From Clostridiales bacterium (GTDB lineage: Bacteria > Bacillota > Clostridia > Lachnospirales > Lachnospiraceae): a stretch of 64,000 bases of DNA. Positions 36,401-43,226 of this stretch are shown in pieces (the stretch's first letter is position 1; each line of letters opens with the position of its first letter). The notes beneath the pieces are model-generated. The model was given only the letters and a program-made list of their open reading frames with translations. It was not told where the DNA came from and made no database searches. Made by a program: the position numbers and the translations under genes. The stretch lies in the NCBI GenBank assembly GCA_018365455.1, contig JAGZJZ010000020.1, forward strand, positions 56,554 through 120,553, given 5' to 3'.

Positions 36401-37589
36401 TCCCCAGGAGAAGCTGGAAGTGCTGGATTCAGCTGTAAAAGAGGGACATCCCCTCCTTTACCGTGCAGGTACCAGTCAAAAGGATACGGAGCAGGCTGCT
36501 TTGAGAATCCTCCAGGCAGTTGAGAACCTCAACGGCGGCGGGGAAACACAAGAAGCAGATTTGACGAGCCTGAGACTTGCGGTTGCCATGGCTGAAAAGT
36601 TAGAAAAGCAGCAAAAGGAGAATTCATGCTTTACAGAGGATAGCTGGGCAGCAGTAGAGGAGGCGCTGGTTCTGGCAAAAGCAGTACTTGAGAAGCCGGA
36701 GGTAACTCAGGATGAGGCAGACAGGGCATTCCTGAAGCTGATTACCGTATGCAATCTTCTGGAAAGCGACACACAGAAAATAGGGTTAAAGGCGGTCATT
36801 GATGGTGCGGAAGCAATACTGGCAGATGAAGAAAGCCTGGCACCGTACACGGAAGAGAGTATTGAGGCAGTTAGAATTGCACTGGCAGAGGCAAAAAGGG
36901 TTTATACAAATGAAGGTGTGAGCCAGGAAACCGTAAATGAGGCAGCACGCAAGCTAATGGATGCAGTGACGGGACTGCTGCTAAAGAGTGAGGACACAAG
37001 GCTTGACATTCTGATTCAGAAGGCGGAAACGATATTAAAAAATGAGGGACAGTATACACCGTCCAGCATTGCCGGATTAAGAACTGCACTGGAAGCAGCA
37101 AAGGTAATTGCAGAAAATAGCCAGGCAGGCATAAGTGAAATTAATAAGGCATATCGGGAACTGGCAGAGGCAATGACATCTCTGGTTAGAAAAGGTAACA
37201 AATCGGAGCTTAAAAATGCACTGGATTTTGCAGACCAGATTCTGCATAACTCAAAAAAATACCTGGAAAGCAGTATATCGGGGCTTCAGGGATTGACAGA
37301 CGAAGCACGTAAGGTTTATGATGATGTGGAGTCAGATGCAGGGCGTATTGGTGAAGTGCTGAAGAGACTGATGAACGAGATTCTCAAAGCCCGCCTTATG
37401 GGAGATACGGACCTGAACGGAGTGGTAGATACAAATGACTCCGCAGAACTGTTAAAGTATAATGCAGAACTCAGACCGTTTACTGAGGAACAGGAGCAGT
37501 TAGGAGATGTAAATGGGGATGGAACGGCAGACAGCGGGGACGCAGCCGTAATTCTGCAATACGCGGCGGAAAAAATTGTATCATTTTAG
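33489..37589 (+). CDS. Secreted GH30 (endo-beta-1,6-galactanase-like) with FIVAR repeats and dockerin
   Basis: 1366 residues. In order: signal peptide (1-35); GH30 barrel plus beta-side domain (about 55-575), beginning YQTLDGWGTSLCWWG, with acid/base Glu260 in PLNEPDT and nucleophile Glu368 in WMSEVTKGGG; a CBM-like beta domain (about 590-715); Ig-like domain (about 725-795); malectin/CBM-like domain (about 797-950) with FKEWWN; five FIVAR repeats (about 955-1300); dockerin (DTDLNGVVDTND, DVNGDGTADSGD). The GWGTSLCWW opening resembles GH30_5 endo-beta-1,6-galactanases. Known members cut the side chains of type II arabinogalactan. The subfamily is my inference. AAAGGAG lies upstream of the ATG. 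Confidence 0.83.
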   Translation: MRNKKRFKQAASGMTALMMGAVAVLSPIAGIPAMAAGVLEMAAGEQKMTGEIAVDPDIHYQTLDGWGTSLCWWGNIIGSWGDADWNGNGRADREEIAELAFSPEYLNLNIVRYNVGGGDKADTSIKRCEGLVPGWTKDMTGTEDGSAEFNSEAFYGKTTEEMSDAGQLWMLEQANKYRYDYAQETGEENTIINKVFSNSPPYYMTKSGTSTGGYWNDSNNLKDDYYDDFAMYLARSANWVDQNLKSKFGVGVSYIEPLNEPDTSYWHEGSTKQEGCIFNTGELQSRAYREMLNAMEAEEFQGNLKDIKITGTDETSLWTAINSFNRLDDDIKANMDTISAHTYSGSDSERKELRQIAEKYDKGLWMSEVTKGGGSHYDGCHESMDAANTRSQSEGIMADLKYMQPTAWIAWLVADSEYECLQTNSNWGLIHAVFEKDGQPVPDYHTNLVDENGNRKDWVPGEGYWAVTKQLYTMMQYSKYLKAGYTMIDIQDSNMCAAISPKGDELVIVAQNFEGERNTTVDLSAFKNAEAAELYRTSDSESCQLAETQDVADGVLDVTLPSNSVSTYIIRSNDGSTICSPDDYAKVIDANVEKPQEEWTSDVNKFTYTGSWGNSAADFGGGKYTTAPEGTAEFTFEGTQAQIYGTRAPEGAIVNISVDGGEQQEVSLVSDLKEGGVLIYHTGVLEEGKHRITISKSADQDGKLLEISSGRIINGTLEEKIERIDKSEQVYTISGVQPILPDTVTARTNMGNKLEKKVVWNLEGIDFTGNVTLEGTVSETAVKAAVDVQVTPENVQYFIDCNNPESPEYKRVNRYAELLNKSPDQKYVEGSWGYEEEYGEYNGNINDNYDTGWYANQGQVIRYTFPLEAGTYRVSMGFKEWWNQDRPMKVSVTAGEKTTELGTANTWKNNNPWNEEYYEFTCETAGDVTLSVAADGGPDPVLSFIRIQNKLNLQELKDALADAAAIDRSQYPQEKLEVLDSAVKEGHPLLYRAGTSQKDTEQAALRILQAVENLNGGGETQEADLTSLRLAVAMAEKLEKQQKENSCFTEDSWAAVEEALVLAKAVLEKPEVTQDEADRAFLKLITVCNLLESDTQKIGLKAVIDGAEAILADEESLAPYTEESIEAVRIALAEAKRVYTNEGVSQETVNEAARKLMDAVTGLLLKSEDTRLDILIQKAETILKNEGQYTPSSIAGLRTALEAAKVIAENSQAGISEINKAYRELAEAMTSLVRKGNKSELKNALDFADQILHNSKKYLESSISGLQGLTDEARKVYDDVESDAGRIGEVLKRLMNEILKARLMGDTDLNGVVDTNDSAELLKYNAELRPFTEEQEQLGDVNGDGTADSGDAAVILQYAAEKIVSF

Positions 37590-37612
37590 TGGGTTCTGAT
37601 AAAGGCGATTTT

Positions 37613-37646
37613 CAAACACGCTTCATAGCGTTTCATAGCGTGTTTG
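37613..37646. repeat. Short inverted repeat after the GH30 gene
   Basis: CAAACACGC / GCGTGTTTG form a perfect 9-base stem. The loop contains a TTCATAGCG / TTTCATAGCG direct repeat. No T run follows, so it may be an operator or mRNA-stabilising hairpin ahead of the real terminator. Confidence 0.55.
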
Positions 37647-37671
37647 AAGCTGCCGCTGTCAGCAAAGCCAT

Positions 37672-37717
37672 AAATCCGGATGTATCTTACGTATTTAGAT
37701 ATGTCCGGATTTTTTTG
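37672..37717 (+). terminator. Terminator of the GH30 gene
   Basis: AAATCCGGATGTATC / GATATGTCCGGATTT form a long stem with a short AT loop and seven T, just before the second two-component system. Confidence 0.85.
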
Positions 37718-37780
37718 CTTATGAATTTACCCGGGGAAACTGCATGTGCAACGAAGGACAAAATGGAGAAGGAAAAGAAA

Positions 37781-39304
37781 ATGGAAAGCAGTTGTAAGAT
37801 AATGATAGTAGATGACGAATTTATTATGCGTCAGGGAATACGATTTATGATGAGATGGGAAGAAGAGGGATACGAAATAGTAGGAGAGGCATCCAACGGC
37901 AAAGAAGCGCTGGACCTGATACCCAAACTGGAACCCCATATTATTTTATGCGATATTGCAATGCCAATTATGAGCGGACTGGATTTTATTAAAATAGTAA
38001 ACAGAGAATATCCGGATATTAAAACCGTTGTTTTGAGCAGCTATGATAATTTTGAATATGTGAGAGAAGCCCTGCTTAATGGTGCAGTAGACTATGTACT
38101 AAAGCCTACCCTTAATTCTGAGGAACTTCTGAAACTGGTAAGAAAGGTATCCCAGAACATACCGGATCTGCAATTAAAGAAAAAAACGGTATCCGGTCTG
38201 GACAAGATGCTGGAAAGATATCTGACCGGGTGTGAAAATGAATTGAAGGGAACGGATGAGTTCCAGAATGTACTGCCCCACAGCTGTTACCGCCTGTTTG
38301 TGCTCCCGCTGCGCTGCAGGGACGGAAGTGGTGTTGATATCTCTCCGGTGCTGTATGAAAAAATGGAAGAGTTCCTGAATAAAATTACCTACTGCAAATA
38401 TTTAAGGTTTCTCCTGCGACGGGAAACCCTGTGTGTGATTTTGAATTACGGGGTGCGTGATGAAGAGAGGCTGATGGAAGATGTGCAGGAATTTATGGAC
38501 CAGCTTGGGATGATTTCAGAGAGAATCCTTGGAACTCTTGGATTCCAGTACAAGAAACTGGAGCATTTAAAGAAAGACTTTCAGACGCCAGGATTTTTGG
38601 AGAGGGAGAGCTTCTACTACAGGGGTAAACATTTGTGCAGCATCCAGGAAGTTACCGAGGAAGATACTCTGGAAAAATTTGATTTCCGGAAATTTGCATC
38701 ATCGGTTGTATCCCATAAGTACAGTGAGGCAATTGAGATTTTCCGTATTTATATCGAAAAAGCGGTAAAAATCCAGATGCCGGAATTTAAGCTGAAAAAC
38801 CAAACAAAAAACCTTTTATATAATCTGATCGGAGATTCGGATGACCGGGCTCAGGAATTAGAAGAGATCAGCCGGGAAGCATTTGATAAAATTGAAAAAT
38901 CTTCCTGGTGTGAAGAATTTTTGGACGTATTTGAAGAGGTCATGGAGAAGATTGTGACAGTCCTTGAGACCACAGAAGAAGACCAGAACGTATATCTCGG
39001 AAAAATTCTGGATTATATCCAGAAGCATTATACGGAAGAACTGAATCTTCAGAATCTTGCCGCAGAATTTAATTTCAGCTATTCCTACCTGTCTGCTTAC
39101 TTCAATCAGCATGCCTGCGAGGGCTTTAGTGAGTATGTTAATAAAATCCGCATACAGAAAGCCTGCGAGTTTCTGAAAGAATCCAGATATTCGATAGCAC
39201 AGGTCAGTTCTGTAGTAGGCTATTCCGACCATAGTTATTTCTGCAGAGTCTTTAAAAAGATTACGGGAAAAACACCCAGTGCATACAGAAGGGATAGTCG
39301 GTGA
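37781..39304 (+). CDS. YesN-type response regulator (second copy)
   Basis: 507 residues with the same plan as the regulator at 8086: receiver domain with Asp58 in LCDIAMP and KPT, a middle region of about 270 residues, and an AraC double helix-turn-helix (LNLQNLAAEFNFSYSYLSAYF, IAQVSSVVGYSDHSYFCRVFKK). The receivers of the two share long identical stretches (DDE.IMRQGI, SSYDNF, LNGAVDYVLKPTLN). The start at 37781 has GGAGAAGGA upstream. An ATG 18 bases earlier is also possible. It follows the dockerin enzymes and precedes its kinase by 5 bases. It probably controls the cohesin/dockerin genes. Confidence 0.88.
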   Translation: MESSCKIMIVDDEFIMRQGIRFMMRWEEEGYEIVGEASNGKEALDLIPKLEPHIILCDIAMPIMSGLDFIKIVNREYPDIKTVVLSSYDNFEYVREALLNGAVDYVLKPTLNSEELLKLVRKVSQNIPDLQLKKKTVSGLDKMLERYLTGCENELKGTDEFQNVLPHSCYRLFVLPLRCRDGSGVDISPVLYEKMEEFLNKITYCKYLRFLLRRETLCVILNYGVRDEERLMEDVQEFMDQLGMISERILGTLGFQYKKLEHLKKDFQTPGFLERESFYYRGKHLCSIQEVTEEDTLEKFDFRKFASSVVSHKYSEAIEIFRIYIEKAVKIQMPEFKLKNQTKNLLYNLIGDSDDRAQELEEISREAFDKIEKSSWCEEFLDVFEEVMEKIVTVLETTEEDQNVYLGKILDYIQKHYTEELNLQNLAAEFNFSYSYLSAYFNQHACEGFSEYVNKIRIQKACEFLKESRYSIAQVSSVVGYSDHSYFCRVFKKITGKTPSAYRRDSR

Positions 39305-39309
39305 TCTGA

Positions 39310-41067
39310 ATGAAGAGAAGCATATGGACAGGAAAAAGAGTCCATTCCAAGAGCATGGTTACGAAAATTCTTGCAGTTTTTACAATTGGAATTCTGTTTG
39401 CCATACTTGCAGTTACAGCGATTATTATCGGTATGTCGAAAAATATATTTGTGGATACCTACATAAGGTCTCAGGAGAAAGTGTTTTTAAGGATTGAACA
39501 TGAGCTGAATAATTATCATGAAGACCTGATGAAGCTTTTCAGTGCATTAAATTCCAGCTGGAACTTAAAACTCTATCTCCATGATGGAGAGCAGAGTCCC
39601 CAGTTTACCTTTAAGATTACATACAAGGCCGATCAGGATATGAAAAAAGCCATTCCCTCCAGTATGGACAATATTAGTGCAATGGCAGTGAGCAAGAGCG
39701 GAAAGAGCTATCTCAACCGGGAAGAAACAATTATAACCCCTGTGTCTGAGATTATGGAATCAGAAGAGGCCAGGTACGCGTTGGAAAATCCCGAAAGCGT
39801 GCAGTATATCTTCAAACAGAATGGTTATACTTCAACCACCAGAAATACACCGGTGATGATGGCAGTTAAAGCGCTGCGTGCAACCGGAAGCGAAGAACCT
39901 TACGGAGTGGCGTATATTACACTCAAAGAACGGGATTTTAAGCGGTATTATGAATATTTCACATCACAATATGCGGAGTTTTATATGGTGAACCAAAAAG
40001 GGGTAGTGGTTTCTTCTTCCGACAGACAGATGGTCTGGAAGCAAATGCCGCAGAAAAATCCGGGTATGGTTCTAAAGAAGGAGCTTGCCTATTATCACTG
40101 TACGGCATATGGGATTATCAATACCCAGAAGGCACTGGGCAATCTGTATAACGAACCGCTGTTGTGGGTGATCTGCGTTGGTGTAACGGCGGCAGCATGT
40201 ATCATTATATTCTTTATAACCAGACAGACGGCACTTCCCATGTCCAAGCTTGTGCATAAGATGTCAAATGCCAGAAAGACCAGATATGACGAGCATATAG
40301 AACTTACCGGATCCAGAGAAGTGGAGGAATTATCCTGTACTTATAATGAGATGCTGGACGAGTTAAACAGGTATATCAGTGAACTGCTCACCATTCAGAA
40401 TGAAAAACGCAGGGCGGAAATTGCCGCTCTTCAGATGCAGATTAATCCCCACTATATCTACAATACCCTGGCAAGTATTAAATGGCTTATTTTCCAGGGA
40501 GATGTAGAGAAATCCACCAAGACCATAGATGCTTTCATTGCGCTGCTGAGAAGCACAATCAGTAATATGGATGAGTATATTACCATCGAAAGGGAAATTG
40601 AAAACCTAAAAAATTATGTGCTGATCAACAACACCAGGTACGGAGATAAAGTACGGGTGGAATATTTTGTGACTTTTGGGTGTGAGGAATGTAAAATACC
40701 TAAGATGATACTGCAGCCATTTGTTGAAAATGCTTTTTTCCATGCATTTCCTTATGAGGCAGAGGGAAATATCAAGATTTTGGTACGTATGCTGAGCGGT
40801 AAGCTTCAGATTCAGATAGTGGATAATGGTGTGGGAATACCAGATGAAAACCTGCAGAAGCTGACCGGAGAAAATGCCAAAACAGAGCATTTCAGCGGAA
40901 TCGGAATCAACAATGTCTCTGACAGGCTGAAGCTTCTGTATGGAAGTGAGTACGGGATAAAGATTGAGAGCAAGGAGAATCAGGGTACCACCGTTACCAT
41001 TCAGATTCCGGTGAAAAATAATCCGAATGTATGGCTTGTAACGAACAAAGATTGCAATCAGGTCTGA
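39310..41067 (+). CDS. YesM-type sensor histidine kinase (second copy)
   Basis: 585 residues. Span 1 lies at about 18-42, the outer sensor domain to about 275, span 2 at about 280-302, followed by a HAMP region. The kinase domain has His381 in QINPHYIYNTLASIKWL and the ATPase box GIGINNVSDRLKLLYG. It is paralogous to the kinase at 9622, with conservation strongest in the cytoplasmic part and recognisable in the sensor domain (GKSYLN, TPVSEIME). The two sensors therefore may recognise related sugars. The gene ends about 50 bases before a small unrelated gene. Confidence 0.9.
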   Translation: MKRSIWTGKRVHSKSMVTKILAVFTIGILFAILAVTAIIIGMSKNIFVDTYIRSQEKVFLRIEHELNNYHEDLMKLFSALNSSWNLKLYLHDGEQSPQFTFKITYKADQDMKKAIPSSMDNISAMAVSKSGKSYLNREETIITPVSEIMESEEARYALENPESVQYIFKQNGYTSTTRNTPVMMAVKALRATGSEEPYGVAYITLKERDFKRYYEYFTSQYAEFYMVNQKGVVVSSSDRQMVWKQMPQKNPGMVLKKELAYYHCTAYGIINTQKALGNLYNEPLLWVICVGVTAAACIIIFFITRQTALPMSKLVHKMSNARKTRYDEHIELTGSREVEELSCTYNEMLDELNRYISELLTIQNEKRRAEIAALQMQINPHYIYNTLASIKWLIFQGDVEKSTKTIDAFIALLRSTISNMDEYITIEREIENLKNYVLINNTRYGDKVRVEYFVTFGCEECKIPKMILQPFVENAFFHAFPYEAEGNIKILVRMLSGKLQIQIVDNGVGIPDENLQKLTGENAKTEHFSGIGINNVSDRLKLLYGSEYGIKIESKENQGTTVTIQIPVKNNPNVWLVTNKDCNQV

Positions 41068-41120
41068 AATATTGTAATATTATAATAGGAAAAGATCTAA
41101 AATGACAGGAGGGCAATAAC

Positions 41121-41387
41121 ATGTTCAGTTTTGATAAAAGTGATGTTTATATAGGCTACTCTCTGGTTGAAATGAACCGTGTCCGGGATATCCTGGACCA
41201 GGCGAAAATTAAATATGATTATAAGGTTATGAACCATGGCGGACAATGGATTCCCGGAAGAGGTACATCAAGAGCATATTTTGGAAGTGCCGGCGTGGAT
41301 CCGGCACAGGAACGCCAGTATAGGATCTTTGTGCATAAGAAAGATTATGAAAAGGCAAAATACCTGATCCTTCAAGAAAATAATTGA
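41121..41387 (+). CDS. Small conserved protein, DUF2007-like
   Basis: 88 residues. The fold pattern (VYIGYSLVEMNRVRDILDQA, then a Gly/Arg loop and YRIFVHKKDYEKAKYLI) resembles the DUF2007 'putative signal transducing' family, related to the ferredoxin-like fold. The role is unknown. AGGAGGG precedes the ATG. It is probably cytoplasmic. Confidence 0.7.
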   Translation: MFSFDKSDVYIGYSLVEMNRVRDILDQAKIKYDYKVMNHGGQWIPGRGTSRAYFGSAGVDPAQERQYRIFVHKKDYEKAKYLILQENN

Positions 41388-41542
41388 TGGCAGTAAATAG
41401 TTCCATCATAATAGAACATAATAAGGAAAACAATGAGATTTAAGAAAGATAATTAAATTATTATATACAGATAAATGCATAGTTATACAATTATCTGTAA
41501 GGAGGCCGGATAAATATACCGACGATGAGATAAGGAGTCTTT

Positions 41543-42001
41543 ATGGATGAATTAACAAATGAACAGACGGGTGATGAATGGGAAAAAGAATACCGGGGCA
41601 TTTCCGTTAAATATGAGAAGAGCTGGGTGCGCATTGTATGCGATCAGATTCTGAAAGATTATTTGGATGAGGAGGGCAATGGTTCCCTGGCACTTGCTGA
41701 TTATGCCCTGGGGCGTTACAAGGAAAAGTTTGGATGTGAGCTGAATATTAAAAGGCATTCACTTGCTGTTGAAATCCTGGCACATGTGTACGCCGACAAG
41801 TTTGCGGGCTCCATGCTGGGTATGAAAAAAGGGCTTGCACCTACGGAATTACAGGCAATGGAGGCAAAGATGGAGGAGATCAAAGAGCATACGGGTATCA
41901 TTGACTGCGGTGAAAAGTCCGTGGATTCTAACCGTGTGGTCTGGGATAATCTGGAACCCCTCCATGGAATTATTTATGGTGTAATGGGGAAACATGCGTA
42001 A
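41543..42001 (+). CDS. Hypothetical protein (152 aa)
   Basis: A soluble, mostly helical, acidic protein without signal peptide or membrane span. AAGGAG precedes the ATG. I recognise no family. DNA after the stop contains TAAAACATTT / AAATGTTTTA, a 10-base inverted repeat (about 42000-42034) that may act as a weak terminator. Confidence 0.65.
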   Translation: MDELTNEQTGDEWEKEYRGISVKYEKSWVRIVCDQILKDYLDEEGNGSLALADYALGRYKEKFGCELNIKRHSLAVEILAHVYADKFAGSMLGMKKGLAPTELQAMEAKMEEIKEHTGIIDCGEKSVDSNRVVWDNLEPLHGIIYGVMGKHA

Positions 42002-42070
42002 AACATTTGCTATTTTCCCAAAAATGTTTTATAGTATCTGTATAAATTTACAAAGTGAGGAAGTGAAAGA

Positions 42071-43159
42071 ATGATTTCAAGCCAGGTTTTACAAAACGCT
42101 ATTGACGAATTACGTGCAATTACCAGAATTGATCTGTGTATCATGGATCTGGAGGGACGTTTGGTCGTTACGACTTTTGCAGACAATGACATCGCAGGAG
42201 ATACCGTGCAGCTGTTTGCCGATTCTGCAGCAGACAGTCAGGTTATACAGGGATATCATTTCTTTAAGATATTTGATGAGAGAACCGTAGAATACGTTCT
42301 GATTGCCAAGGGTTCCAGTGAAGATGCATATATGATAGGTAAAGTTGCAGTCTGTGAAATTCAGAATCTGATTGTCGCTTATAAAGAACGTTTTGATAAA
42401 AATAACTTTATCCAGAACTTATTGCTGGACAACCTGTTATTGGTAGATATTTATAACCGTGCGAAGAAGCTTCATATTGAAACTGAGGCAAGGCGTGTGG
42501 TATTTATGGTAGAGACAAAATACGAAAAGGACAACAATGCACTGGAGACAGTGAAGAGCCTTTTTGCATCAAAACCAAAGGATTATATTACTGCTGTAGA
42601 TGAAAAGAGTATCATTTTAGTAAAGGAATTAAAGCCCGAGGATACTTATGAGGATATTGATGAGATTGCCAAGATGCTCAGGGATATGTTAAATGCTGAG
42701 GCGATGTCCAGTGTACGTATCGCGTACGGAACGATTGTGGATGAAATTAAACTGGTATCGAAGTCTTATAAAGAAGCGAAGATGGCTCTGGACGTAGGGA
42801 AAATCTTCTACGTTGAGAAAAATATTATTGCATACAATACACTGGGTATTGGACGCCTCATCTATCAGCTTCCGATTCCGCTGTGTCAGATGTTCATGAA
42901 GGAAGTATTCGGTGAGAAAATGCCGGACAGCTTCGATGATGAAACACTGATGACCATCAATAAATTCTTTGAAAACAACCTGAATGTCTCTGAGACATCC
43001 AGACAGCTTTTCGTTCATCGTAATACGTTAGTTTACCGTCTGGAAAAACTCCAGAAGAGCACCGGTCTTGATATCCGCGTGTTTGATGACGCATTAACGT
43101 TCAAGATTGCCCTCATGGTTGTAAATTATATGAAATATATGGAAATACAGGATTTTTAA
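42071..43159 (+). CDS. CdaR/PucR-type transcriptional regulator
   Basis: 362 residues. An N-terminal sugar-diacid-recognition-like sensor region (about 1-130, LDLCIMDLEGRLVVTTF) is followed by a GGDEF-like middle part and a PucR-type C-terminal helix-turn-helix (about 290-350, SETSRQLFVHRNTLVYRLEKLQ). Relatives activate genes for sugar diacids such as glycerate or galactarate. GAGGAAG lies upstream of the ATG. It stands 67 bases before the aconitase-like gene and is its likely regulator, though neither ligand nor target is shown. Confidence 0.8.
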   Translation: MISSQVLQNAIDELRAITRIDLCIMDLEGRLVVTTFADNDIAGDTVQLFADSAADSQVIQGYHFFKIFDERTVEYVLIAKGSSEDAYMIGKVAVCEIQNLIVAYKERFDKNNFIQNLLLDNLLLVDIYNRAKKLHIETEARRVVFMVETKYEKDNNALETVKSLFASKPKDYITAVDEKSIILVKELKPEDTYEDIDEIAKMLRDMLNAEAMSSVRIAYGTIVDEIKLVSKSYKEAKMALDVGKIFYVEKNIIAYNTLGIGRLIYQLPIPLCQMFMKEVFGEKMPDSFDDETLMTINKFFENNLNVSETSRQLFVHRNTLVYRLEKLQKSTGLDIRVFDDALTFKIALMVVNYMKYMEIQDF

Positions 43160-43226
43160 TGAAGATATATCAGAGCCTGTCAATGGCAGGTTCTGGGAAA
43201 CATAATAGAAAAGGAGTAACGATCAA

